Assembly (NCBI GenBank): GCA_002704345.1
Contig: PAGD01000019.1
Span: 36,761 to 48,452, forward strand
Direction: 5' to 3'
Source of the DNA: Rhodobiaceae bacterium
Lineage (GTDB): Bacteria; Pseudomonadota; Alphaproteobacteria; MED-G09
Length of the DNA stretch: 11,692 bases
How positions within the stretch are numbered: the first letter of the stretch is position 1; every line of letters begins with the position of its first letter. A program made the translations under genes and the position numbers. Below the pieces are notes generated by a model, which was not told the DNA's origin, searched no databases, and saw only the letters and a list, made by a program, of their open reading frames with translations. This document shows, piece after piece, positions 1 through 7,659 of this stretch.

Positions 1-684
1 GGTATTCTCGGCGAGCACATGGAACAGTTTCAGCCAGATAAATTAAGGCATGTTCACTCTAAGTCCTATCCAGTTAACAGTAATGTAAAGGTGCTTTTAG
101 ACGCATTTCTTGAGGTTTATCATGTGCCTTCAATTCATAAAAAAACAGTAAGCCGTTTTATTGATATAGAGGGAACATATATAAATTTATGGCCTAATGG
201 TCATTCCAGGATGGTGACCCCTCATCGAGATCCCGACTGGAGGGACCCTGGAGCAATAGGATTAAAAGAGATCGAGACAGTATCAGAAATACCAAAGCAT
301 CAAAATGCTTCTTATAGTTTTTTCCCTAATTTAGTTACTCCACCAGCAGCAACTGGTATACCATTTTTAACTTTTTGGCCTACATCTGATGATACCTGTG
401 AAATTGATGTTCATTGGTTTTCGCCTGATTGGGGGGATGGAGATCTTCCAGAGGTATGGCACAAAAGGATTGAAAATTTTGAAAATATTTTGTTTGAAGA
501 TACTCAATTTGCGCCTGATATTCAGGCTAGCGTTGCAAGCCCTGGATTTAAAGGTGTATTGCTAAATTATCAAGAAAGAAGAATTTATCATTGGCATGAA
601 GAACTTGATAAAAAAATTGGCCACAATAATATGGATCAAGATTACAGCATTCCAAAAGTCCTAAGCCCCTTCATAGAGAAATAA
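1..684 (+). CDS. Rieske ring-hydroxylating oxygenase alpha subunit, C-terminal catalytic part (5' partial)
   Basis: The frame is open from base 1 through the ATG at 19, so the true start and the Rieske [2Fe-2S] domain lie left of the window and 227 codons are visible. Seen: numbering from the ATG at 19, the mononuclear-iron motif E32-V-Y-H35-x4-H40 follows a Leu-Leu-Asp-Ala-Phe stretch, as in the catalytic (ring-hydroxyl) domain. E160-D161 near the C-terminus is the best candidate for the third, carboxylate iron ligand, followed by an Ile-Gln as is usual in the family. Family knowledge: these alpha subunits use electrons from a ferredoxin/reductase to hydroxylate or demethylate an aromatic or aliphatic substrate with O2 in the cytoplasm. 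No beta subunit or reductase follows; the next gene, 22 bases on, is a dehydrogenase. This suggests an alpha-only type oxygenase. The substrate is not predictable. Confidence 0.88.
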   Translation, partial: GILGEHMEQFQPDKLRHVHSKSYPVNSNVKVLLDAFLEVYHVPSIHKKTVSRFIDIEGTYINLWPNGHSRMVTPHRDPDWRDPGAIGLKEIETVSEIPKHQNASYSFFPNLVTPPAATGIPFLTFWPTSDDTCEIDVHWFSPDWGDGDLPEVWHKRIENFENILFEDTQFAPDIQASVASPGFKGVLLNYQERRIYHWHEELDKKIGHNNMDQDYSIPKVLSPFIEK

Positions 685-706
685 TTATTATAATAAGGAT
701 TTAATT

Positions 707-1579
707 TTGACAGATTCAAAACAAAGGTTTGGCTTATCTTATGATGAGTTAGCTACAAGACAGACTGTTTACAGAGAAAACCTTCTTGATGATCATTCTG
801 TTTTAATTACAGGCGCAGGAAGCGGTATGGGCAAAGCAATGGCATTCCTCTTTGCTCGCCTTGGTGCAAAAGTAACTATTTGTGGTCGTAAAGAAGAAAA
901 ATTAATTAAAGTTTATGATGAAATTTTAAATCGGTGTGGAAAAAAAATTTTTTGGGAAGTTTCAAATGTTCGTGACCCAGATAAAGTAGAAGAACTTTTG
1001 GACGGTATTATACAGCGCGATGGAAAGATAGATACTGTGATTAATAATGCTGGAGGACAATTTCCTCAAGATGCTATAGATTTTTCTCGAAAAGGATGGC
1101 TAGCGGTTGTTGATTTAAACTTAAATGGACCTTGGTGGGTTATGCAAGAAGCAGCAAAGCGTTGGAAAAAATCTGGTACACAAGGGAATATTATAAACTT
1201 AGTTGCTAATGTAGAAAGAGGTATGCCTCAAGCGGCACATACTTGCGCCGCAAGGGCTGGAACAATTTATTTATCCAAAACTTTAGCAACAGAATGGGCT
1301 CCTCATAAAATCAGAGTTAATTGTATTGCTCCAGGTACAATTGAAACTGAGGGATTTGAAGTTTATCCAGATAAAGCACTAGAGAGGTTTCATAAGGCAA
1401 ATCCAATGCAAAAATTAGGTGATGTTTGGGATATAGCGGAAGCATCTGTTTATTTAGCTTCTGATACAGGAAGTTTTGTAACAGGAGAAATTTTAACAAT
1501 TGATGGCGGAATGGCTCAATGGGGTGTTGTTTGGCCAGCAGGGATGCCTGATTATTTTAAAATGGATGGAGGGGATTAA
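707..1579 (+). CDS. SDR oxidoreductase, peroxisomal trans-2-enoyl-CoA reductase (PECR/DECR)-like
   Basis: A 290-residue Rossmann-fold short-chain dehydrogenase. Seen: cofactor motif TGAGSGMG at 35-42, NNAGGQF at 113-119, the substrate-loop start NCIAPG at 205-210, and a C-terminal DGG. The classical Ser-Tyr-Lys triad is absent: positions expected for Tyr and Lys are T179 and R183 (HTCAARAG), and the Ser position is V166/A167. From recalled sequence, human PECR has the same HxxAARAG arrangement and the GGQF and KGW motifs, so this is a family trait rather than decay. Inferred role: NADPH-dependent reduction of a 2-enoyl- or dienoyl-CoA in the cytoplasm. The start is TTG at 707 with AAGGA at 695-699 and 7-base spacing; no in-frame ATG gives a better start. 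A stretch of about 30 residues precedes the Rossmann fold. It lies 22 bases after the oxygenase and abuts the next gene. Confidence 0.88.
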   Translation: MTDSKQRFGLSYDELATRQTVYRENLLDDHSVLITGAGSGMGKAMAFLFARLGAKVTICGRKEEKLIKVYDEILNRCGKKIFWEVSNVRDPDKVEELLDGIIQRDGKIDTVINNAGGQFPQDAIDFSRKGWLAVVDLNLNGPWWVMQEAAKRWKKSGTQGNIINLVANVERGMPQAAHTCAARAGTIYLSKTLATEWAPHKIRVNCIAPGTIETEGFEVYPDKALERFHKANPMQKLGDVWDIAEASVYLASDTGSFVTGEILTIDGGMAQWGVVWPAGMPDYFKMDGGD

Positions 1580-2539
1580 TTGAAAGCTGTCTACTATGAG
1601 AAATATGGAAGTCTCTCTGTTTTAAAGCATGGGGAGATTAATGATCCAAAAGAAGTTTTGGATAATGAAGTGCTAATTAAGGTTAACTCTTTTTCTTTAA
1701 ACCCCTTGGACTATAAACTGCGAAATGGAATGTTAAAATTAATTACTTTTCGTACTTTTCCTCGTACAACTGGATCAGATTTTAGCGGTGAGGTTATCAC
1801 TATTGGAGGTAGTGTTAAGAACTTTAAGATAGGAGATAAAGTTTTTGGTTTTCTATCGCAGTTAACGAGTGGAACTTCGTCAGAATTTATTAAAGTTAAT
1901 CAATCAATTCTTTCCAAAATTCCTTCAAATATCGATATCTCAGAATCAGCATCAGTTCCACTTGCGGCCTTAACTTCTTATCAAGCTTTAGCTCAATTAG
2001 CTAAAATCACAAAAGGTAACAAAGTATTAATAAATGGAGCATCAGGTGGTACTGGTATTTTTGCTGTACAAATTTCAAAATTATTTGATGCTGATGTTAC
2101 ATCTATTACTAGTCATCGAAATATTGAATGGATGAGAAATACTTTCTTAGTAGATAATGCTGTTGATTACACTCATGAAAATTTTTTAGACAATTTGAAA
2201 AAAAATGAATTTGATGTGATTTATGATTGTTATGGAAATTTATCATTCAACAAAATAAAGGATTTATTAAAACCCAATGGAAAATTTATTACTACAGATC
2301 CTTTTAAGATTGAGAGTATAGTTGGAAGAATAGTTTCTTTGTTTTCCAAAAGAAAATTTTTATCAGTAGTTGTTAACTCAAATGGTAATGATTTAAATAT
2401 TATTAAAAAATGGATCGAAGAGAAAAAAATTAAAATTTTTATTGATAAGATCTTTAATTTTAGCCAAACTCATGACGCTTATAAGTATATAGAGACACAA
2501 AGAGCAAAAGGTAAAATAATTGTTCGAGTTGATGTCTAA
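1580..2539 (+). CDS. Zinc-independent MDR-family NAD(P)H quinone oxidoreductase / alcohol dehydrogenase-like
   Basis: A 319-residue medium-chain dehydrogenase/reductase. Seen: GroES-like N-terminal half with the family NPLDYK segment (41-46), a GSDFSGEV segment (65-72), GDKVFGF (85-91), then the Rossmann cofactor motif GASGGTG at 153-159. The catalytic- and structural-zinc cysteine/histidine clusters of true alcohol dehydrogenases are missing. This places it with zeta-crystallin/QOR and RTN4IP1-like enzymes, which use NADPH to reduce quinones, enones or activated double bonds. The start is TTG at 1580, directly after the TAA of the upstream SDR (no gap), with GGAGGGG at 1568-1574 inside the end of the SDR gene; the two are probably translationally coupled. 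It could act on an enone or quinone produced downstream of the oxygenase (inference). Substrate unknown. Confidence 0.85.
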   Translation: MKAVYYEKYGSLSVLKHGEINDPKEVLDNEVLIKVNSFSLNPLDYKLRNGMLKLITFRTFPRTTGSDFSGEVITIGGSVKNFKIGDKVFGFLSQLTSGTSSEFIKVNQSILSKIPSNIDISESASVPLAALTSYQALAQLAKITKGNKVLINGASGGTGIFAVQISKLFDADVTSITSHRNIEWMRNTFLVDNAVDYTHENFLDNLKKNEFDVIYDCYGNLSFNKIKDLLKPNGKFITTDPFKIESIVGRIVSLFSKRKFLSVVVNSNGNDLNIIKKWIEEKKIKIFIDKIFNFSQTHDAYKYIETQRAKGKIIVRVDV

Positions 2540-2546
2540 CTAAAAT

Positions 2547-2557
2547 AAGGGAGAGGG
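2547..2557 (+). promoter_or_regulatory. Ribosome binding site selecting the GTG start at 2560
   Basis: AAGGGAGAGGG lies just before GTG at 2560. An ATG overlaps it at 2558-2560 but reads only three sense codons before TAA, so the GTG is the working start. AAGGGAG to GTG spacing is 6 bases. Confidence 0.7.
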
Positions 2558-2559
2558 AT

Positions 2560-3534
2560 GTGCAATTAAGTAAAGATAAATTATTAGACGCATATACAAG
2601 AATGAAGAAGATAAGAGTCTTTGAAGAAACTATGCGTGATGAGTTCGCCAAAGGAACCGTTCCCGCTTTTATCCATCTCTATATTGGTCAAGAAGCTATA
2701 GCAACAGGTGTATGTGTTGAGCTTACCGATCAAGACAGTATTTCTAGTACTCACAGAGGTCATGGTCACTGTATTGCTAAAAATTCAGATCTTGAGAAAA
2801 TGACAATGGAAATCTTTTGTCGAGCAGAGGGTTTGTGTGAAGGCAAGGGCGGATCTATGCACATTGCAGATTTATCTGTTGGAATGTTGGGAGCAAATGC
2901 TATTGTTGGCGCTAATGCACCTATTGCTGTAGGAGCTGCTTTAAAACAAAGAGTTCTTGGAGAAAATTTAGTATCTGCTGCATTTATTGGCGATGGCGCT
3001 TCAAATCAAGGTGCTGTATTTGAGTCAATGAACCTTGCTAGCGTTTTAAAGCTTCCAGCTTTGTTTATTTTTGAAAACAATGGATATGCTGAATTTACAG
3101 GAATTGATTATCATTGTGGAGGAGGAGATATAGCTGGAAGGGCTGAAGGGTTTGGAATGCCTTCTTATAAAGTAGATGGCTCTGATTTTTTTGCAGTGCA
3201 AGAAGTTGCAGCTGAGGCTGCTGAGAGAGCGAGAAGAGGCGAGGGACCTAGCGCAATAGAATGTATAGCAAAAAGATGGTATGGACATTTTGAGGGAGAT
3301 CCTCAACATTATCGAACTAAAGAAGAATTAGAAACTATAAGAAGAGACTTTGATCCATTAATTATTTTTCGTCAGAAAGTTGAAGATGCAGGTCTTATTG
3401 AGAACAATGATTTAAACCTGATCGATGATGAACTTTCCAATCAAGTTACAGAAGCCGTTGAAAAAGCAAAAAATAGTCCTCTTCCTAATGTTGAAGAATT
3501 AACGACCAACGTCTATGAAAAAGGGAGTTATTAA
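2560..3534 (+). CDS. acoA: Thiamine-diphosphate-dependent 2-oxoacid/acetoin dehydrogenase E1, alpha subunit
   Basis: A 324-residue E1 alpha subunit. Seen: THRGHGH at 64-70, GKGGSMH at 95-101, IVGANAPIAVG at 115-125, and the thiamine-diphosphate/Mg2+ motif starting GDGASNQG at 144-151 and ending FENN at 171-174, with about the usual spacing. YGHFEGDP near residue 245 matches the family loop before the C-terminal helix. With the beta subunit it forms a heterotetramer that decarboxylates a 2-oxoacid, or cleaves acetoin, and passes the acyl group to a lipoyl E2. Acetoin dehydrogenase (AcoA) is the closest recognised type by motif style, but pyruvate and branched-chain E1 enzymes share all of these motifs, so the substrate is open. 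No E2 or E3 is in the window. It follows the MDR gene by 20 bases and overlaps the beta gene by one. Confidence 0.9.
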   Translation: MQLSKDKLLDAYTRMKKIRVFEETMRDEFAKGTVPAFIHLYIGQEAIATGVCVELTDQDSISSTHRGHGHCIAKNSDLEKMTMEIFCRAEGLCEGKGGSMHIADLSVGMLGANAIVGANAPIAVGAALKQRVLGENLVSAAFIGDGASNQGAVFESMNLASVLKLPALFIFENNGYAEFTGIDYHCGGGDIAGRAEGFGMPSYKVDGSDFFAVQEVAAEAAERARRGEGPSAIECIAKRWYGHFEGDPQHYRTKEELETIRRDFDPLIIFRQKVEDAGLIENNDLNLIDDELSNQVTEAVEKAKNSPLPNVEELTTNVYEKGSY

Positions 3535-4547
3535 TGAGAGTAAAAACATACAGAGAGGCTATTATCGAGGCTATGATGCTCGAGATGAGACGTGATGAAA
3601 AAGTATTTATTATCGGAGAGGATATTTCTGGCGGCAGAGGCTGTGGTGATTTTGAAGGAGAGGCTGCTGGTGGTCCTATGGGATTGACACAAGGTTTATG
3701 GGATGAGTTTGGAGCAAAAAGAGTTATTGATACCCCTATTAGCGAAACAGCAATAATGGGTGCAGCAGCTGGAGCAGCCCTTTCTGGACTTAGACCAATA
3801 GCAGAATTAATGTTTTCAGATTTTTTCGGAGTTTGTTTTGATCAAATTTATAATCAAGCAGCAAAATTCCGATTTATGTATGGAGAGCAAGGTGCAACTC
3901 CTTTGGTTATAAGAACTATGATAGGAGCAGGAATCGGTTGTGGCCCTCAGCATTCTCAATCCCCGTATTCTATTTTTGCCAATATTCCTGGGTTAAAAGT
4001 TGTTACACCCTCAAACCCTTATGATGCAAAAGGGCTTTTAATTTCCTCAATACGAGATAACGATCCTGTAATGTTTTGTGAACATAAATCACTTCTTGGT
4101 ATGGAGGGTAATGTTCCAGAGGATGCATATGAAGTTCCACTTGGTAAAGGTAAAATTATTAAAGAAGGTAATGATATAACCATTGTTGCGATTGGTCAGA
4201 TGGTTGGAATCACTCAAGATTGCGTTTCTAAATTTGAAGAAAAAGGGATTTCTGTTGAAATTATTGATCCTAGATCTTTATCCCCTTTTGATGAAGAGAT
4301 TGTATACGATAGCGTTGAAAAAACTGGCCGCCTTTTAGTGATAGATGAATCAAACCCTGTTTGTTCTTTTGGATCTTGGATAGCTAGTATGGTAAGTGAT
4401 GAAGTATTTTCATCTCTTAAAGCTCCTACAAGAGTTTTAACACCACCACATTGCCCAGTTCCTGCAGCACCTAATCTAGAGGCTGCCTATCTACCTGACT
4501 TAGATAGAATTGTTGAGGCAACTGATTATCTTACAAACTATAGCTAG
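3534..4547 (+). CDS. acoB: Thiamine-diphosphate-dependent 2-oxoacid/acetoin dehydrogenase E1, beta subunit
   Basis: A 337-residue E1 beta subunit. Seen: N-terminal GEDIS at 28-32, DTPISETA at 66-73 with E71 as the conserved glutamate that activates the thiamine aminopyrimidine, GPQHSQS at 137-143 with the conserved histidine H140, then a transketolase C-terminal domain (DPRSLSPFD at 245-253, LLVIDE at 267-272) ending in TPPHCPVPAAP. It pairs with the alpha subunit. Start and stop are shared: the upstream TAA and this ATG overlap as TAATG, with AAGGGAG at 3521-3527, so translational coupling is likely. The residues around 33-46 (SGGRGCGDFEGEAA) look longer and more glycine-rich than the usual GEDVG loop. 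The 3' end overlaps the stop of the convergent dehydrogenase gene. Confidence 0.9.
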   Translation: MRVKTYREAIIEAMMLEMRRDEKVFIIGEDISGGRGCGDFEGEAAGGPMGLTQGLWDEFGAKRVIDTPISETAIMGAAAGAALSGLRPIAELMFSDFFGVCFDQIYNQAAKFRFMYGEQGATPLVIRTMIGAGIGCGPQHSQSPYSIFANIPGLKVVTPSNPYDAKGLLISSIRDNDPVMFCEHKSLLGMEGNVPEDAYEVPLGKGKIIKEGNDITIVAIGQMVGITQDCVSKFEEKGISVEIIDPRSLSPFDEEIVYDSVEKTGRLLVIDESNPVCSFGSWIASMVSDEVFSSLKAPTRVLTPPHCPVPAAPNLEAAYLPDLDRIVEATDYLTNYS

Positions 4548-6379
4548 TCGAGTAATTCAAAATTTAATAAAACGTTTCCAGGCATGTTACCACCATATTG
4601 GTAGCCAGAGTTTATAAAAAGATTATTACCTGCTATTACAGGCCCTAGACCTTCAATAGTTCCACCATAAGCCTTAGTATCTGTATATTCTGAAAAATCA
4701 GCATTCGTATTAAATTCCCAAAGAAGGTTACCTGATGCATTATCTAAAATATACATCCATCCATCCATACCGGCTGCAATTATTATATCATTTGTAGAGC
4801 TTAGTGCTGCTGAAATACCTCTATCACAAGCACTACCAAATTCTTGACATCTGTCTTGAGGTTCAAATTTCCAGTTTAGTGATCCAGTTTTCGCATCAAG
4901 AGAGTAGACTCCAGGTGTAGCGGGGCCAGGAAATTTATTAATATAGTTTTTATCGGAAATTCCCGCAAAAATACTTTTTCCATCCGTCGTCATACCCCAA
5001 TGAACTCCTCCAGCAAATCCTCCTCTTCCTATTTTTTTAGACCATAAAAGCTTTCCATTTTGGTCTGGATCTAAAGCATAAACATGTCCTGATTTCCTGC
5101 CCCCAAAGAGTATGCTCTTGTCATCATCTAGGTCTATTAAGATGGTTGAGGCTCCAAAATCCCAATCTGGTCCATTTTCCTCAGGACAACCTGATCCAGA
5201 TGAAATAAAGCAACCCATATTCCATGCATCACCAGTCTGTGCTTGAAAAGACCAAACAATCCCACCTTTAGTTTTATCAATTGCTAAAATTGAATCACTC
5301 GTATCTGCTGCTGGTGATGTATATGATTCACCAGTCCCTACATAAATAAGATTTCTCTTAATATCCACTGTTGGAGAATTCCATACAGGAACCCCGGAAG
5401 GTGCTAAAATTTTCTTACCGGATTCATTATATTTTCCAGTATGTTTGGGAGGTACTGGTATAGAATAGGTTCTCCATAACTCATCTCCATTTTCGGCACT
5501 TAAAGCCATTACACCACCCCTAAAAGAACAACACTCATAATCTGGGTTTGCTCCATCAGCCCACTCTCGAGATGAAAGTGGAACATAAATGACATTATCG
5601 TATACTCGAACTGATCCAGTCAGTATTACTCTTGGATGATATCTAAGAGATTTAGTCCAGAGGTTTTCTCCAGTAATTGCATCATGCTTGTAAACGTTTC
5701 CTTCATAATCACCAGAGAAAACAAAATATTTTCCGTTTATTTTTTCTAATACTGGTGCAGATCTAATTTCGCCTTGGATTTTTGTTCTCCAACGAACACA
5801 ACCATCATCTCTATCAAGAGCATAAAGGTGAGCATTTTGATCGCCGATAAAAATTACATTACCAGAAACTGATGGTTGAGACCTCGATCTTGTGGCACCG
5901 GGGAATGCAAAGACCCATTTTAACTTTAACTTATCTAAATTTTGACTATCTATATTAGAGCTAGTGTTTCTTGTATTTTCTCTATCATAACCCCACTGAG
6001 TATATGAATTATTGCTAAATTTTATAGGTGAATTTTTTTCGCAAAAGTTTGGTTCAGGTAAATTTGTTGTTATAGGGCTGCCACTAATATACTCTGCAAG
6101 CTTAACCTTCTCTTTATCTGTTAGGTGTGAAGCCTGAGATGACATTACACCATATAAGGTTTCTAAGATATAATCTGCTGACATAGCAGAGAATGTTGTA
6201 GCGTGTGGCGCTCTTGGTGTACCTCCACTATGACAACCCAAACAAGACTCATTAAAAATTTTTCCTGAAACTTTGTCCGATCCAGTAAACAAGCCTCCTT
6301 CATCCTCAACAGTTGAACTTGCATATATCGATGATGAATAGATTGCTATTAATAATAGTATTAATAAAATTTTTTGCAT
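4544..6379 (-). CDS. Periplasmic cytochrome c-PQQ dehydrogenase, polyvinyl-alcohol-dehydrogenase-like
   Basis: A 611-residue exported quinohaemoprotein. Seen: signal peptide 1-20 (cleavage after IYA), then a small cytochrome c domain with haem motif C46-L-G-C49-H50 and candidate axial Met66 or Met79, then a PQQ beta-propeller from about 125. Seven blade-closing W-docking motifs end near 197, 241, 302, 376, 446, 503 and 554. GPDWDFGAS at 403-411 carries the candidate catalytic Asp407; the vicinal pair C283-C284 in ECCSFRGG recalls the disulfide of PQQ alcohol dehydrogenases. An N-terminal cytochrome followed by a propeller is the layout of polyvinyl-alcohol dehydrogenase (cytochrome), which oxidises secondary alcohols in the periplasm and passes electrons through its own haem. 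The native substrate here is unknown. It is second in a two-gene operon, 23 bases after the TetR gene, with SD AAGGAA 7 bases before the ATG. Confidence 0.9.
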   Translation of the reverse strand: MQKILLILLLIAIYSSSIYASSTVEDEGGLFTGSDKVSGKIFNESCLGCHSGGTPRAPHATTFSAMSADYILETLYGVMSSQASHLTDKEKVKLAEYISGSPITTNLPEPNFCEKNSPIKFSNNSYTQWGYDRENTRNTSSNIDSQNLDKLKLKWVFAFPGATRSRSQPSVSGNVIFIGDQNAHLYALDRDDGCVRWRTKIQGEIRSAPVLEKINGKYFVFSGDYEGNVYKHDAITGENLWTKSLRYHPRVILTGSVRVYDNVIYVPLSSREWADGANPDYECCSFRGGVMALSAENGDELWRTYSIPVPPKHTGKYNESGKKILAPSGVPVWNSPTVDIKRNLIYVGTGESYTSPAADTSDSILAIDKTKGGIVWSFQAQTGDAWNMGCFISSGSGCPEENGPDWDFGASTILIDLDDDKSILFGGRKSGHVYALDPDQNGKLLWSKKIGRGGFAGGVHWGMTTDGKSIFAGISDKNYINKFPGPATPGVYSLDAKTGSLNWKFEPQDRCQEFGSACDRGISAALSSTNDIIIAAGMDGWMYILDNASGNLLWEFNTNADFSEYTDTKAYGGTIEGLGPVIAGNNLFINSGYQYGGNMPGNVLLNFELLD

Positions 6380-6402
6380 TTACCAGTTCCTTAAATAAAT
6401 AA

Positions 6403-7062
6403 CTATTTCTTAATTCCAGTATATAAAATATTTACGATATCAGAGGCTTCCTTACCAATATTTATTGACCGGTTAGTTAAAATTGTTCTTAGGCCTATAT
6501 GTTCTAGTCCGCCATAGAATTGATCTCTAAAAATAGCAAAATTTAAATCACTTTGAACATCACCATTCTTTATTGAGTCTTTAATAATACTTTCGAGTAT
6601 TCTTGAATATCTTTTATTAACCTTGTGAGCTTGAGAATTTACATATTGCTCCCAACGTAATTCTTTTATGAAAATTTTATGAATTTTTGGAGTTGCTTTC
6701 ATTCCTTCAAGATATCTAATAGCTAAAAACAAAAGCCGAGAGTAGAAATCTGTTATTTCATGAATATCTTTTTCAACTTTTTCTATAAAAGGCTCAGACC
6801 ATTCATTAACAATTTGATTAAGCAAATCATTTTTATCTTCAAAGTATTTATAAATAGTTGCCTCCGACACCCCTGCTTCTTTGGAAATTTTCATCATTGA
6901 TAAACTTTTCGTCCCGTCTTCTTCAAGAATTTTTTTTGCTGCATTAATAATTTCTTTAGGACGAGAACTTTTGCGTCTCCTCCAGGCATTTTGATGACTT
7001 AATATATTTTCAACATTAGATTTTTCGGGCTCAGGTAATTTATTTTTTAATGATTTTTTCAA
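6403..7062 (-). CDS. TetR/AcrR-family transcriptional regulator
   Basis: A 219-residue regulator. Seen: after a basic leader of about 33 residues (with NAWRRRK at 25-31), the TetR DNA-binding domain runs from about 35 to 82, with helix-turn-helix at about 56-75 (ISKEAGVSEATIYKYFEDK). The rest is helical and variable, fitting a ligand-binding and dimerisation domain. The start is TTG at 7062-7060 with AGAGGG 8 bases upstream. It precedes the PQQ-cytochrome dehydrogenase gene on the same transcript and is divergent from the hotdog gene pair. This layout usually means the regulator controls its own operon and the divergent one, and is relieved by a pathway intermediate, often an acyl-CoA or hydrophobic compound. 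The specific ligand and the repressor role are inferred, not seen. Confidence 0.9.
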   Translation of the reverse strand: MKKSLKNKLPEPEKSNVENILSHQNAWRRRKSSRPKEIINAAKKILEEDGTKSLSMMKISKEAGVSEATIYKYFEDKNDLLNQIVNEWSEPFIEKVEKDIHEITDFYSRLLFLAIRYLEGMKATPKIHKIFIKELRWEQYVNSQAHKVNKRYSRILESIIKDSIKNGDVQSDLNFAIFRDQFYGGLEHIGLRTILTNRSINIGKEASDIVNILYTGIKK

Positions 7063-7083
7063 AAAACCTGCCCTCTTTAATTG

Positions 7084-7102
7084 ATAATTTAATATTAATT
7101 AT
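7084..7102. promoter_or_regulatory. Candidate TetR operator 1 (imperfect 19-base palindrome)
   Basis: Inverted repeat with arms ATAATT and AATTAT around a partly symmetric core; 7 of 9 base pairs match. Its centre is 32 bases from that of the second inverted repeat, about three helical turns. AT-rich DNA makes chance palindromes common, so position is the main support. Confidence 0.35.
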
Positions 7103-7116
7103 AGCGTCAAATATAT

Positions 7117-7133
7117 ATAATATTTTATATTAT
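7117..7133. promoter_or_regulatory. Candidate TetR operator 2 (perfect 7-base arms)
   Basis: ATAATAT, three T residues, then ATATTAT: a perfect inverted repeat overlapping the + strand TATAAT at 7116-7121. A dimer bound here would block that -10 element. Operator function is inferred. Confidence 0.4.
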
Positions 7134-7161
7134 TAAAGGTAATTCGTAAAAGGCACTAAGA

Positions 7162-7659
7162 GTGATTAAGGAAAATAAAAAAACATGGGATGAATTAATC
7201 TTAAACCCTAAAGGACTTAAAAATGAGGTTTTTTCTGGCCTTAGTTTCCCTGGAGGGGTATTTTTTATTGATAGTGATACAAATGCATCAATTTATAAAT
7301 CTACGGGAGTGCTTGTTGACAATAAAAACCTAAATAATTTTATAAAAGCTCATCCTATTTTTTTATTTACCTCAACATTGAGGGGTTCAGGTGCTTCTAT
7401 TCAGGATATCTTTAATTTATTGAATTATGATGTAAACAATGGTCCGATGCTTGGCCAATGCAATATGTCGTTTAAATCACCATTGCAATTAGAAAAAGAA
7501 TATAAGATTGATGGAAAGATTAATTCATTAAAACAAAAGATTAGTAAAAAACTAGGCAGGATTAAGATTTTAGATTTTACTTTATCTATGTTTGATAATC
7601 CTAATTCTCCAATAGCTAGTGTTAATTATATATGGATACTTCCGGAGAAAGAGACTTAA
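7162..7659 (+). CDS. Hotdog-fold (MaoC/HadA-like) protein, probable non-catalytic partner
   Basis: A 165-residue protein that I recognise only weakly. Its C-terminal half (about 100-160) has the strand pattern of a MaoC/FAS1-type hotdog domain, including a SFKSPLQL segment and a closing SVNYIWILP strand. No D-x4-H hydratase motif is visible, so it probably does not catalyse by itself. It overlaps by one base (TAATG) with a hotdog gene that does carry the motif. Paired small hotdog subunits, one catalytic and one substrate-holding, are known as HadA/HadB in mycobacterial fatty acid synthesis and ChsH1/ChsH2 in steroid catabolism, with similar lengths. Start GTG at 7162 is supported by AAAAGG at 7148-7153 and an in-frame stop at 7147. 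It is divergent from the TetR gene and likely under its control. Confidence 0.6.
   Translation: MIKENKKTWDELILNPKGLKNEVFSGLSFPGGVFFIDSDTNASIYKSTGVLVDNKNLNNFIKAHPIFLFTSTLRGSGASIQDIFNLLNYDVNNGPMLGQCNMSFKSPLQLEKEYKIDGKINSLKQKISKKLGRIKILDFTLSMFDNPNSPIASVNYIWILPEKET

Larger units (their letters stand above)
7063..7161. promoter_or_regulatory. Divergent promoter region between TetR operon and hotdog genes
   Basis: This is 99 bases of very AT-rich DNA. It has a perfect TATAAT on the + strand at 7116-7121, with a poor -35, as a -10 candidate for the hotdog genes. On the - strand there is TATAAT at 7103-7098 and TTGACG at 7110-7105; these two hexamers are too close to be one promoter, so the TetR start cannot be fixed. 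Two inverted repeats lie within it and are listed separately. Confidence 0.55.

Noticed and set aside
707..1579. SDR as a pseudogene because the catalytic triad is missing
   Set aside because: The frame is full length and the replacements match the PECR family pattern.
3046..3309. 87-residue frame antisense to the E1 alpha gene
   Set aside because: Lies wholly inside a clearly conserved gene and has no family motif.
7632..7659. Upstream in-frame start for the MaoC-like gene
   Set aside because: Its nine extra residues overlap the previous gene and precede the SD; ATG at 7659 has the coupling overlap and better spacing.
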